From contig NZ_BJXX01000063.1 in assembly GCF_007991215.1 (NCBI RefSeq), positions 1 through 34,164 on the forward strand: a stretch of 34,164 bases of DNA, given 5' to 3'. This stretch comes from Aneurinibacillus danicus. Lineage in GTDB: Bacteria; Bacillota; Bacilli; Aneurinibacillales; Aneurinibacillaceae. Position 1 is the stretch's first letter. Each line of letters opens with the position of its first letter. Below, piece by piece: positions 15,996 to 24,368 of this stretch. The notes beneath the pieces were generated by a model. It worked only from the letters and a program-made list of their open reading frames with translations. It had not been told where the DNA came from and searched no databases. The translations under genes were made by a program, and so were the position numbers.

Positions 15996-16937
15996 CTATG
16001 TGATCAAAAAACGCCGCATTGTCGTCGGTCGGATAAATTCTTCATAAATCTCAGGGCGCTTCTCTTTTAACGCCTTCACGTCCACGGTCCGGCGTGAAAT
16101 GTTTTTCCAACTGACACGGTGTTCACCGGTAATGCCGATCTCATGGCGACCGATGAGCGCTTTCAGCCGGTTCTCCGCTTCCCTCTTACGCTCCTCCGCT
16201 TCCTCGATGTCCCGGCTCGCCTGTTCCCATCGGGTAATAAGCTCCTCCGCCTCGTCCGGCAGCACCGTTACACTGTCTGCTTCGCCTTCAGGATACATGC
16301 TGGCAAGAAGGTCTGCAGCGGCTTCGCTTCCGTCCGGCAGCGGAGGAATGCCGGTGAGCACGTGGTTATGCCAGAAGTGTTCACAGATTTGAACGCTCAG
16401 CGCAATCAACTCGTCATCGCGCTTCACGATCTGATAGTGGAATGTGTTGCCGCCGATGAGGACAGCGAACGCCCCCCAGGTAAGCCCTGTAATATACAGA
16501 TACCATTGGAGCTGCAGCCGGTAGGCTTCAGGAATACCGTTTTCTTCCCATTCTTTGCGCATATATTCCGAAGCAGTCTTAATCTCAAGAATACCGTTGC
16601 CGCGCTCCGGCTCGAGAATTAGCCGGTCAATGTTGCCCATTACCCACTCTTTTTCAGGATGCTGCAGGATGGCATTGCACCGCTGCAGCTTGTATCCGGT
16701 CCGGCGGGTAAATTCTTCAGCCACGACCTCTTCAAGAAGCCGTCCGAAGTGCATGGCTTCCGTGTCTTCCCGCTCGACATCCTGTCCAATCTTTTCAAGA
16801 TATACCGCAATTGCGCTCTTATGCTTATCCACTCCACAAATAGCCCCTACGTCACTGCCGGAAATCCCCTGCCGACGCCAGGCAAGCCATTCGTCCCGCG
16901 GCAGGTCGGTCGTGTTTACAAGTCGTATCGCCTGCAT
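15996..16937 (-). CDS. YqaJ-family viral-type exonuclease
   Basis: A 313-residue PD-(D/E)XK exonuclease related to lambda Exo, which would resect double-strand ends to give single strands for RecT. Active-site features are GISGSDVGAICG (24-35), an acidic pair at Glu69-Glu70, Asp104 in GNIDR, and ILEIKTASEY with Glu118 and Lys120 as the E-x-K. The C-terminal third is a coiled-coil segment (about 235-275) often present in YqaJ proteins. The ATG at 16937 is preceded by AAAGGAGGAACC; the frame extends to 17051 but lacks a start signal there. No SOS (LexA) box is visible upstream. Confidence 0.92.
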   Translation of the reverse strand: MQAIRLVNTTDLPRDEWLAWRRQGISGSDVGAICGVDKHKSAIAVYLEKIGQDVEREDTEAMHFGRLLEEVVAEEFTRRTGYKLQRCNAILQHPEKEWVMGNIDRLILEPERGNGILEIKTASEYMRKEWEENGIPEAYRLQLQWYLYITGLTWGAFAVLIGGNTFHYQIVKRDDELIALSVQICEHFWHNHVLTGIPPLPDGSEAAADLLASMYPEGEADSVTVLPDEAEELITRWEQASRDIEEAEERKREAENRLKALIGRHEIGITGEHRVSWKNISRRTVDVKALKEKRPEIYEEFIRPTTMRRFLIT

Positions 16938-17102
16938 GGTTCCTCCTTTGCATCGTTCTAACGTGCCAACCGGCTTTCTCAATCTTACCTTCCCCTCTTT
17001 TCCATAGAAAAAAACATCCCCCTTTTTTTGCACGCTGCAATCTATGCACATGACCGGGAAAAGGAAAAGAGAAATTGGCGCTTAAAATCGCCTGTACGAG
17101 CA

Positions 17103-17140
17103 AAACACGGAGCAAAATCTCGCTCCGTGTTTATTTTTTT
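17103..17140 (+). terminator. Orphan plus-strand intrinsic terminator
   Basis: AAACACGGAGC (17103-17113) and GCTCCGTGTTT (17122-17132) form an eleven-base stem followed by ATTTTTTT. No plus-strand gene ends upstream. It lies in the divergent region between yqaJ and the COG0523 gene, so it may insulate the two units or end an unannotated transcript antisense to the yqaJ leader. Confidence 0.8.
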
Positions 17141-17271
17141 CGACGTGACTGGTGCCCGATATAGCGTTCAATGGTTATAATGAGGAAAAGTCTCTTTAAG
17201 TATACCTGAAAGAATTGTCATGATAAGAATTGTTGCAATATATGATATAGAAAAAGAGGAGGAACAATCGT

Positions 17272-18279
17272 ATGGAACCGATCCCTGTGATAATTTTGAG
17301 CGGCTTTTTGGGCAGCGGCAAAACGACACTGCTGCTGCGCCTGCTGCAGGAAGCAACCCGGCGCGGACTTCAGCCTGCCGTTCTCATGAACGAACTCGGC
17401 ACAATTGATGTGGATGGCCGCCTGGTCAACGCTACTCTGCAGGAAAATCAGGTGATGGAGAAACTGCTCGACGGCTGCATTTGCTGCAGCAAAAAAAGCG
17501 AGGTCGTAGAAAGCATAGAGAAACTGCTGTGCAAGCAGCCGGATGTCATTTTGGTAGAGCTGACCGGGGTGGCGAATCCGGAAGAGGTCGTCGATATGCT
17601 GACTGAGCCACAAGTAAAGGAGAAGGTCCGCTTCCATAAAATTTTAACGACGCTCGATTCGTATTATTATCTGGAATACACCAGCATTTTTGAAGTGGAC
17701 AGGCAACTGGTCCGCACAGTCAAGCGCCAGGTAGAAGTGGCTGACATCATCATCGTTAATAAAACAGAGGACATGAAAGAAAGCCACAAAACGAAACTGC
17801 TGAAAACACTGCATAAGCAAAACGATCGCTCACCGATTCTATTTACGACATACAGCGACATTGATCTAGCACCGGTATTCGAGACGATAAGCAAACGTGA
17901 GAAAACGGAAGCTGCGAAAAAGTCTCCGTTCTCCATCGTCAAACCTGCACACAAGCACACTCATGCAAATGCGAATATGAACGAAGGATCATACTCCCGT
18001 GTTCAGACATATACCTTGCCCGTTAATGTACCTGTGCAGCCAAAGAAAGTAGAAAAGCTGCTAAAAAGCTATCACCCGCAGCTGCTGCGTGCCAAAGGCT
18101 ACCTGAAAACAGCAGACAAATCCGGCATGCAGCTGATGCAGTATGCGGCCAAGCGAACGGAATGGGAACCGGTGGAAGATGCGGAGGAATGCTATTTGGT
18201 GCTTATCGGCATCGATCTTCCAGTAGATGAAATCCGTTATAAATGGAACGAATTATCTCTTAAGGCAACGTCCCGCTGA
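17272..18279 (+). CDS. COG0523 (CobW/ZagA-type) metallochaperone GTPase
   Basis: A 335-residue G3E GTPase of the family that delivers zinc or other metals to target proteins. Features are Walker [10 protein letters not shown] (11-19), the metal-binding CxCC motif CICC (69-72), ELTG (96-99), NKTED in the guanine-specificity position, a His-rich metal loop HKHTHANAN (about 226), and the C-terminal CobW_C domain. The ATG at 17272 follows AAGAGGAGGAAC. No obvious Zur box is visible upstream, so zinc regulation is not shown. YidD follows after 40 bases on the same strand. Confidence 0.9.
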   Translation: MEPIPVIILSGFLGSGKTTLLLRLLQEATRRGLQPAVLMNELGTIDVDGRLVNATLQENQVMEKLLDGCICCSKKSEVVESIEKLLCKQPDVILVELTGVANPEEVVDMLTEPQVKEKVRFHKILTTLDSYYYLEYTSIFEVDRQLVRTVKRQVEVADIIIVNKTEDMKESHKTKLLKTLHKQNDRSPILFTTYSDIDLAPVFETISKREKTEAAKKSPFSIVKPAHKHTHANANMNEGSYSRVQTYTLPVNVPVQPKKVEKLLKSYHPQLLRAKGYLKTADKSGMQLMQYAAKRTEWEPVEDAEECYLVLIGIDLPVDEIRYKWNELSLKATSR

Positions 18280-18319
18280 TTTTAGCAGGACAAGCGTGAA
18301 CAGAACAGGAGTTTTGCTG

Positions 18320-18547
18320 ATGAAAGCTGTACTGATTTTCTTCATCCGCCTATACCAGCGGCTCATATCGCCGCTTCTCCCCCCATCCTGCCGGTTTTAC
18401 CCGACCTGCTCGCACTATGGACTTGAGGCGATTCAGCGCTTCGGGGCGCTCAAAGGCGGCTGGCTGACCGTCAAACGAATCGCCAAATGCCATCCATTCC
18501 ATCCGGGCGGCATCGATCCGGTACCCGAGAAGCGGAAACCAAACTGA
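18320..18547 (+). CDS. yidD: Membrane protein insertion efficiency factor YidD
   Basis: A 75-residue protein with the complete YidD signature: an N-terminal amphipathic helix ([16 protein letters not shown]), [15 protein letters not shown] (residues 25-39), and [14 protein letters not shown] near the end. The three conserved cysteines are present. YidD assists YidC/Oxa1-mediated insertion of membrane proteins at the inner leaflet. The ATG at 18320 has AGGAG about eight bases upstream; the longer frame from 18227 overlaps the preceding gene out of frame and is rejected. Only 18 bases separate it from the regulator gene downstream. Confidence 0.95.
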   Translation: MKAVLIFFIRLYQRLISPLLPPSCRFYPTCSHYGLEAIQRFGALKGGWLTVKRIAKCHPFHPGGIDPVPEKRKPN

Positions 18548-18565
18548 AAGGAACGGAGCTCAAGA

Positions 18566-20038
18566 ATGGAAGCGTTTGAGAGAGAGAAATTGGAGAGAAA
18601 GCTTACAATCTACGAATTTATTTTGAATCAAATTAATGAAGGCATTCACGCTATCGATGAAGACGGCATTTCGATTATCTACAATGAGAAAATGTCCGAG
18701 ATTGAAGCGATGAAAAAAGAAACCGTGCTCGGCAAGCGCCTGCTTGACGTGTTTACCTTTACAAAAGAACAGGAAAGCACCCTGCTGCAGGCGCTGCATC
18801 AGGGTGAGATGACGAAAAACGTTAAACAAACGTATTTCAATGCCAAAGGCAAACAAATTACGACCATTAACAATACATTTCCGATTGTCAAGAACGGACG
18901 GACCATTGCTGCCTTTGAACTTGCCAACGATATTACCCGGATGGAGCACATGCTGCGCGAGAACTTTATGAAAGATAAAGACACACGCTACGTGTTCGAG
19001 AGCATCATCGGGGAAAGCGACGCCATTCGTGAGGTGATTGAGGCAGCACGGCGCGCGGCACGCACTTCTTCGTCCGTGCTTATCGTGGGTGAGACCGGCA
19101 CGGGCAAGGAGTTATTCGCCCAGAGCCTTCACAATGACAGCGCCCGCTCGTCCGGCCCGTTTATCTCACAGAACTGCGCAGCCCTGCCCGAGCATCTGAT
19201 TGAAGGACTGTTGTTCGGTACACGACGCGGCGCATTCACAGGCGCCGTCGAACGTCCCGGTCTGTTCGAACAGGCGCGCGGCGGCACGCTGCTGCTCGAC
19301 GAAATTAACTCGATGAGTCCCCCTCTGCAGGCCAAGCTGCTGCGAGCTCTGCAGGAGAAGAAAATTCGCCGGATCGGGGATACCAAGGATATGGAGATCG
19401 ACGTGCGCATTATCGCCACAATGAATGAGGATCCAATTGACGCTATCGCGGGAAACCGTCTACGCAAAGACTTATACTATCGACTTGGAGTCGTTACCCT
19501 CTTCATTCCGCCGCTGAGAGAGCGCAGAGAGGACATCGAACTGCTGGCCTACCATTTCATCCGGAAATATAATCGGCTGTTCGATATGAACATCGAGCGC
19601 ATACAGCCCGAGGTGCTGCATTCGTTCCTTGAATATAGCTGGCCCGGCAACATACGGGAGCTTGAGCATGCGATTGAAGGAACGATGAACTTTATCACCG
19701 ATGAAACCGAAATCGGCATGCAGCATCTGCCGCACCATATCCGCCGCAAGCTGCTGCATCTGTCCCGGGACGAAGCGACGGCCGCGCATGCGAATACGGA
19801 AGAGATGTCTTCTCTACTGAGTGCGGCACTACAGACGAGCGCATCGCAGGACAACTTTACTCATGTACCACAGGACTTAAAAAGCCAGCTGGCCGCATTC
19901 GAAAAAAAGTACATTCGCCATGTTATCGCAAAGAACGGCAACAATGTATCCCGCGCGGCCCGCGAGCTTGGCATCAGCCGACAGAGCCTACAGTATCGGC
20001 TGCGGAAATACGGCATGAGATTTACGCTTAGCGATTAA
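18566..20038 (+). CDS. Sigma-54-dependent transcriptional activator, RocR-like
   Basis: A 490-residue enhancer-binding protein. An N-terminal PAS-like sensor (about 13-130), including NQINEGIHAIDEDG and VKQTYFNAKGKQITTIN, closely resembles B. subtilis RocR, which senses arginine-catabolic intermediates. The AAA+ domain has Walker A GETGTGKE (175-182) and the sigma-54 contact loop GAFTGA (222-227). A Fis-type helix-turn-helix ends the protein (NVSRAARELGISRQSLQYRL). RocR activates roc arginine and ornithine genes from -12/-24 promoters; no roc gene or such promoter is visible here. The final 11 bases overlap the convergent carboxypeptidase gene. Confidence 0.88.
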   Translation: MEAFEREKLERKLTIYEFILNQINEGIHAIDEDGISIIYNEKMSEIEAMKKETVLGKRLLDVFTFTKEQESTLLQALHQGEMTKNVKQTYFNAKGKQITTINNTFPIVKNGRTIAAFELANDITRMEHMLRENFMKDKDTRYVFESIIGESDAIREVIEAARRAARTSSSVLIVGETGTGKELFAQSLHNDSARSSGPFISQNCAALPEHLIEGLLFGTRRGAFTGAVERPGLFEQARGGTLLLDEINSMSPPLQAKLLRALQEKKIRRIGDTKDMEIDVRIIATMNEDPIDAIAGNRLRKDLYYRLGVVTLFIPPLRERREDIELLAYHFIRKYNRLFDMNIERIQPEVLHSFLEYSWPGNIRELEHAIEGTMNFITDETEIGMQHLPHHIRRKLLHLSRDEATAAHANTEEMSSLLSAALQTSASQDNFTHVPQDLKSQLAAFEKKYIRHVIAKNGNNVSRAARELGISRQSLQYRLRKYGMRFTLSD

Positions 20039-20813
20039 CATCTACAGCATTTGCGTAGGAAAGCAACGCCGACGCTTCACGGTTTCGTTTTCTTTTTGTT
20101 GGAAGGCCCATGACGACGGCGATGAGCCTGCCAAACCGTGGATGTGGCTTAGTCGCGCACAGGCAGTACTTTGCCTGCGGCGTATAGCCGGTCTTCAGTC
20201 CGTCCACTCCCGCATGGATGCCCAGCAGCGAATTTGTATTACGAAGCAGGACGACAGGTTTGCCGTGTCGTTTTATGCTTGCGCGTCTGCGGGATGTGAT
20301 GCGCAGAATATGTTGATATCGCGTAAGCTCCCTTCCGATCACGCACATGTCGTATGCGCTTGCGTAATGTCCCGGCACGGAAAGTCCATGCGGGTTTCGA
20401 AACCGCGTGTTCGCAAGCGCTAAGCGGGCAGCCCGCTCGTTCATCTCGTTCACAAAGGCGGGCACACTCCCGGATGCGTATTCGGCAAGTGCTATAGCCG
20501 CATCGTTGCCCGAGGCGATCAAAAGACCGGTCAAAAGCGCCTGTACGGTAACCATCCCGCCAGCCCGAAGCTGCATATTCGATCCGCGTACGGCTGCAGC
20601 CCGGCGACTGATCCGGACTCGCTCCGTCAGCGCTATCTCTCCACGCATGCTCTTCTCTATTATGAGGAGGGCCGTCATCATTTTGGTCATGCTGGCAGGG
20701 GCAAGCGCTTGTTCCGCATTTTTCTGCCATAGTACGCGTCCGTCCTCCGTTTCGATTAAGCAGGCCGCTTTCGCTGTAAGTACAGGCGGTGCTCCCGCTT
20801 TTGACGCGTTCAT
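20028..20813 (-). CDS. D-alanyl-D-alanine carboxypeptidase-like protein, no signal peptide
   Basis: A 261-residue member of the S11 (DacA/DacF) penicillin-binding protein family. All three active-site motifs are present: SMTK (Ser41-Lys44), SGN (101-103) and KTG (207-209), so it should cleave the terminal D-Ala of pentapeptides. Unusually, the protein begins directly at the catalytic domain with no signal peptide or membrane helix, and lacks the C-terminal beta domain and anchor helix of DacA/DacF. Its ATG overlaps the upstream Mur-ligase stop as ATGA (20813-20810), so the two are translationally coupled. It could act in the cytoplasm or use another export route. Confidence 0.85.
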   Translation of the reverse strand: MNASKAGAPPVLTAKAACLIETEDGRVLWQKNAEQALAPASMTKMMTALLIIEKSMRGEIALTERVRISRRAAAVRGSNMQLRAGGMVTVQALLTGLLIASGNDAAIALAEYASGSVPAFVNEMNERAARLALANTRFRNPHGLSVPGHYASAYDMCVIGRELTRYQHILRITSRRRASIKRHGKPVVLLRNTNSLLGIHAGVDGLKTGYTPQAKYCLCATKPHPRFGRLIAVVMGLPTKRKRNREASALLSYANAVDVNR

Positions 20814-21934
20814 GATAACTGCTTCAGCCCTTTGCGCCGAGCCTGTTTTTTAACATAATCGACCGTCTTTTCCAGGCCGATTTTATGGGATGCTTTAATC
20901 AGAATGGTCGTATCGGATTCCAGACGCCGGAGAAGCGCGCGGCGTAAGCCCTGCTCGGTCTCAAATATTCGTACCCGCTTCGCCGGAAATCCGGCTCGAA
21001 TTGCACTTGATGCGATAATCCGCCCCTTCTTGCCGTACGTATACAAATAATCAACTTTTGATTCAGCCACATACCGGCCGACTTCCGCGTGCGCCTTCGT
21101 CGAATACTTGCCCATCGCCAGCATGGTGCCAAGCACAGCTACTTTTGTCCCTTTCCCCACTTTTGTAAGTACCTCGAGGGCGGCACGTACCGCGTTTGGA
21201 TTGGCGCTGCATGAATCGTCGATCAATGTAATGCCTCTCGCATAACGGAAAACGTTCAGACGGTGCGGCGTACGCTTGTAGAACGCAAGACCCGCTTTCA
21301 TCTCCTGCGCGGTAAATCCGAGCGCATGCGCAATCGCAATCGCATTCAATGCGTTGTATACGTTATGGTCGCCGTAGATGGGAATGTAAAATGAGTGCGT
21401 TTCTTGGTCTAGCTTCACATCGAACTTCATGCCGTTCCGCTCGTAGCGAACATTCGACGCCCGGAAATCCGCTTCCTCTCTAACGCCGACCGTAACGATT
21501 GTGCCCTGGAAGTCTTCGGTTTCCAACAATTTCGAATTCGGATCGTCTGCGTTAAGCACCAAATAACCACTCTGCTTCATATACTTAATCAACTCGGATT
21601 TCGCCTGGGCGATCCCCTGTACATTCCCCCCCACATTTCCAATGTGGGCCGTTCCGACGTTTGTAATGACACCCATGTTTGGCTGAATAAACTGGCAGTG
21701 CTTTCTGATCTGACCGCGTGCTCCCATGCCGAACTCAAGCACCGCCGCCTGGTGGAACGGACGAATGCGCTTCGCATTGGCCGCTGAACATGTATGCTGG
21801 TTAAAGCTCCGGTACGAAGCGAAAATGCGCCATCTGCGCCGCAAAATCGACGCAATCATCTCTTTGGTTGTTGTTTTTCCCGCACTTCCGGTGACGGCAA
21901 TCACCGGTTTGCTTAACATTACGGTTTTAGGCAA
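20810..21934 (-). CDS. MurF-like Mur ligase lacking the N-terminal domain
   Basis: A 374-residue Mur ligase with the central ATPase domain (Walker A GSAGKTTT, 16-23; TNVGTAHIGN, 91-100; GDHNVYNALNAIAIA, 188-202) and the C-terminal domain. MurF adds D-Ala-D-Ala to UDP-MurNAc-tripeptide and is usually about 450 residues. This protein lacks the first, UDP-substrate-binding domain, and the usual DDSYNANP motif reads DDSCSANP (239-246). The N-N-E-I-G motif after the P-loop is replaced by SFNQHTCSAANAK. The TTG at 21934 follows GAGGAGGGG, so truncation by misannotation is unlikely. It is probably a paralogue with a changed substrate. Confidence 0.8.
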   Translation of the reverse strand: MPKTVMLSKPVIAVTGSAGKTTTKEMIASILRRRWRIFASYRSFNQHTCSAANAKRIRPFHQAAVLEFGMGARGQIRKHCQFIQPNMGVITNVGTAHIGNVGGNVQGIAQAKSELIKYMKQSGYLVLNADDPNSKLLETEDFQGTIVTVGVREEADFRASNVRYERNGMKFDVKLDQETHSFYIPIYGDHNVYNALNAIAIAHALGFTAQEMKAGLAFYKRTPHRLNVFRYARGITLIDDSCSANPNAVRAALEVLTKVGKGTKVAVLGTMLAMGKYSTKAHAEVGRYVAESKVDYLYTYGKKGRIIASSAIRAGFPAKRVRIFETEQGLRRALLRRLESDTTILIKASHKIGLEKTVDYVKKQARRKGLKQLS

Positions 21935-22061
21935 TGAAACCCCTCCTCTTCTCCCTGCTGCGTGATCCGTTCAAGACAATGTATGCAGCAAAAGGAGAAA
22001 AGGAAAGCCTCTCTTGGACCGCTTTTTCTTTTCGCTTTTTGCAAAAACGGAAAAGAATACG

Positions 22062-22101
22062 AAGGAAACCATCGCATATTTGCAACAGTTTCGGTTTCCT
22101 T
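22062..22101 (-). terminator. Hairpin terminator after the IseA-like gene
   Basis: AAGGAAACC (22062-22070) and GGTTTCCTT (22093-22101) form a nine-base stem with a 22-base loop. The minus strand continues CGTATTCTTTTCC. It lies just past the stop at 22110 and would separate this gene from the Mur ligase operon. Confidence 0.5.
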
Positions 22102-22109
22102 GCTTGCTT

Positions 22110-22703
22110 TTATTTAATGACGGTTGCAACCCGCCAGCCTATTCCTTTGAGGTAGAGAAGTTTAACGCGTACAGTCGCAAACGAAGGATTGGTTTTATCA
22201 CCCATCGGAATTTTCAACTCGTATTCTTTGTTCCACTTTGCTCCTTTAACAAACGTCGCTTGCGCATTTCCCCACTGGCGCATGTCACCGCCGTCCGCAT
22301 TCACCTGGGCAAGCCGTCCTTTATACACAATAAGACCGGCCTGTTTATACAGCGCTTCGCTTACAGAAGGAGTAAACGTTTTTTGCAGATAAGCGAGATA
22401 TTCCTTCTTCGTATCAATGTCTTTGCCGAGATAGCGGTACTCCTTACCTTTATACATAAAGGTGCTAATCTTACCCTGCAGCGCTCCGCCCTGCTGTACA
22501 TGCCGCAGACGCTGCACCGCTTCCGTCACAAGCCGTACCGCCGTCTTTTCATTCATTGTGGTCGATTTCCAGGTTGAAGACGAAGCAGGTACAGGGCTTG
22601 CAGCGACGGATGCGGCAGGAGCAAGTGGAGCCAGCAGCGAAGCGATACCGATTGCGCCTCCGAGCAACATGGATACATAGCGTTTCTTGTCTGTCTGTTT
22701 CAT
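22110..22703 (-). CDS. Secreted IseA (YoeB)-like D,L-endopeptidase inhibitor family protein
   Basis: A 197-residue exported protein with a signal peptide (basic start, hydrophobic 10-25, probable cleavage near AASVAAS). The mature part carries IseA-family features: YKGKEYRYLGKDIDTKKEYL, ALYKQAGLIVYKGRLAQVNA and a C-terminal GIGWRVATVIK. IseA of B. subtilis binds and inhibits NlpC/P60 cell-separation autolysins such as LytE and LytF. An NlpC/P60 hydrolase is encoded about 9.5 kb away in this window, a conceivable but unproven target. The ATG is preceded by AGGGGG about ten bases upstream. Monocistronic. Confidence 0.72.
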   Translation of the reverse strand: MKQTDKKRYVSMLLGGAIGIASLLAPLAPAASVAASPVPASSSTWKSTTMNEKTAVRLVTEAVQRLRHVQQGGALQGKISTFMYKGKEYRYLGKDIDTKKEYLAYLQKTFTPSVSEALYKQAGLIVYKGRLAQVNADGGDMRQWGNAQATFVKGAKWNKEYELKIPMGDKTNPSFATVRVKLLYLKGIGWRVATVIK

Positions 22704-22947
22704 ATGTTTTTTTCCCCCTATTTCGTTTTTTGATTTTTCCTTCCCTCTTTATGACGATAACAGAGTCCGGTTAGGTTGCAGTTTTTTGTCTTTCTAAACA
22801 TCTTTATAATTTTATAAAATAAGGTTACGTTATTAGCTAATACTCCTACAATTTTCGGATCAAACAATATGAAAAATAAATAAAATGAAGGAGGGACGGC
22901 GCTTCCTCCCACGTCTGAAGGCGATGGGTTTATGCGCCACGTTTTAT

Positions 22948-23694
22948 ATGATTATTTTAAAGACAGCACGGGAGATTTCCCTAATGAAAGAGGCCGGAGA
23001 AATTCTGGCCGCCTGCCACCGCGAAATCGCAAAAATGATTGAACCAGGCATCACTACCCTGGAAATCGACAGCTTTACGGAAAAATTCCTTAAAAAACAT
23101 AATGCGACACCGGAGCAAAAAGGGTACAACGGCTTTCCCTATGCGACCTGCGCTTCCGTCAACGATGTCATCGCCCACGGATTCCCAAGCAAAAAGCCGC
23201 TGAAAAACGGAGATATCGTTACCATTGACATGGTCGTGAATCTGAACGGCTGGCTGGCCGATTCGGCCTGGACGTATCCGGTCGGCACCATTTCCGAAGA
23301 AGCGCAACGTTTACTGACCGTGACAAAGGAATGCCTGGACTTAGGTATCGAGAAAGCACTGGAGGGCAATCGAATCGGCGATGTAACAAGCACCATCCAG
23401 ACCCACGCCGAAAACGCCGGCTTCTCGGTCGTACGCGACCTGCTCGGACACGGTATCGGACAGTCCATGCATGAGGCTCCTTCCTTTGTCCATGTCGGAA
23501 AGCCCGGCAAAGGATTCCGTCTGAAGGAAGGTATGGTGTTTACGATTGAGCCGATGATCACTGCAGGCATGTACAACATGTACGTCGAAGACGACGGCTG
23601 GACGGCGCGCACGCTCGACGGCAGTCTGGCGGCTCAATACGAGCACACGATTGCCATTACCAAAGACGGTCCGCTGATTTTAACACAGCAGTAA
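22948..23694 (+). CDS. map: Type I methionine aminopeptidase
   Basis: A 248-residue enzyme that removes the initiator Met from nascent proteins. Metal ligands are recognisable: the two Asp in TIDMVVNLNGWLADSAW, His in LLGHGIGQSMHEAP, Glu in FTIEPMI, and the last Glu in YEHTIAIT. The family start MIILKTAREISLMKEAGE places translation at the ATG 22948, but no ribosome site lies just upstream. A strong AAGGAGGG sits at 22887-22894, about 53 bases away and close to an imperfect GGAGG/CCTCC inverted repeat. The frame extends to 22885 with an atypical N-terminus. Single gene, ended by a bidirectional terminator; probably a second copy beside a ribosomal-operon map elsewhere. Confidence 0.9.
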   Translation: MIILKTAREISLMKEAGEILAACHREIAKMIEPGITTLEIDSFTEKFLKKHNATPEQKGYNGFPYATCASVNDVIAHGFPSKKPLKNGDIVTIDMVVNLNGWLADSAWTYPVGTISEEAQRLLTVTKECLDLGIEKALEGNRIGDVTSTIQTHAENAGFSVVRDLLGHGIGQSMHEAPSFVHVGKPGKGFRLKEGMVFTIEPMITAGMYNMYVEDDGWTARTLDGSLAAQYEHTIAITKDGPLILTQQ

Positions 23695-23706
23695 GCCCTT
23701 GTGAAA

Positions 23707-23746
23707 TACAAACGCCTCCCGGATAATTTCCGAGGAGGCGTTTGTA
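23707..23746. terminator. Bidirectional terminator between map and the phosphodiesterase
   Basis: TACAAACGCCTCC (23707-23719) pairs perfectly with GGAGGCGTTTGTA (23734-23746), with an inner CGG/CCG extension. It lies between two convergent genes. Confidence 0.8.
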
Positions 23747-23750
23747 TTCT

Positions 23751-24248
23751 CTATACTTTAGATCGATAAAAATAATGCTGTGCGGCAATCGTCTTTCCCA
23801 ATTCCAAAATGCCGTACGAAAACTCGGGCTGGCGCCGCTTATCGGTCGGCGAGCCTGGATTAAACAGCAGAACGCCTTCATGCCAGCGCAAAAGAGGCGC
23901 ATGTGAATGTCCGAAAATAACCGCATCCACCTTCTGACCGGCGAATGCGTCCCAGGCTCTGCGCTCCGTGGTTTTGCTCTTTCCGTCCCCGTGTATCAGA
24001 CCAATGCGAAATCCGCCTAATTCCAACACTTTCTTGCGGCCAAACCGGGCCAGAATGTCTTCCCTGTCATTGTTGCCTGCCACGCCCTCCAGCGGCGCGA
24101 TCGCTTCTAATTCTTTCACGACGTCCAATGAAGTAAAGTCACCGGCATGCAGGATCATATCCACTTCCTGCAACCCTTCCATAAGCGCAGGCGGCAGCCG
24201 CTTTGCCCGTGATGGTATATGGGTATCCGAAACGACTCCGATTCTCAT
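23751..24248 (-). CDS. YfcE/MJ0936-family metallophosphodiesterase (YsnB-like)
   Basis: A 165-residue calcineurin-fold phosphoesterase with every metal-binding block: GVVSDTH (4-10), LHAGDFTS, GNND, LIHGD and FGHSHAPLL. Family members hydrolyse phosphodiesters such as bis-pNPP and probably a nucleotide or cyclic-nucleotide substrate in vivo; the natural substrate is unknown. It is cytosolic, with no signal peptide. Translation starts at the ATG at 24248. A small membrane-peptide gene ends 12 bases upstream on the same strand, so the pair is likely cotranscribed. Confidence 0.9.
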   Translation of the reverse strand: MRIGVVSDTHIPSRAKRLPPALMEGLQEVDMILHAGDFTSLDVVKELEAIAPLEGVAGNNDREDILARFGRKKVLELGGFRIGLIHGDGKSKTTERRAWDAFAGQKVDAVIFGHSHAPLLRWHEGVLLFNPGSPTDKRRQPEFSYGILELGKTIAAQHYFYRSKV

Positions 24249-24260
24249 CTTATCCTCTGT

Positions 24261-24368
24261 CTACAGCACAACATAAATAGTGCCGACGATCATAATAGCA
24301 TCCAGCACAACGAATGCACCGATAATTACTTTTTTTGCAACAGAAGCTTTTTCTACTCTATCTTCCAC
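24261..24368 (-). CDS. 35-residue single-helix membrane peptide
   Basis: A GTG start at 24368 lies eight bases after a perfect GGAGG. The product has a charged N-terminus (MEDRVEKASVAKK) and one hydrophobic helix (VIIGAFVVLDAIMIVGTIYV), ending in the membrane. No family is recognised. The ribosome site, its tight spacing to the phosphodiesterase gene (12 bases) and its clear topology support a real small gene, possibly a membrane tether or regulator for its partner, which is inference. Confidence 0.65.
   Translation of the reverse strand: MEDRVEKASVAKKVIIGAFVVLDAIMIVGTIYVVL

Noticed and set aside
17000-17037. Possible ComK box upstream of yqaJ (A-run and T-run)
   Set aside because: The A and T runs are separated by eight bases, not the five of the AAAA-N5-TTTT consensus.
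16938-17100. LexA/SOS box controlling the YqaJ-RecT pair
   Set aside because: No CGAAC-N4-GTTCG-like dyad was found in the upstream region.
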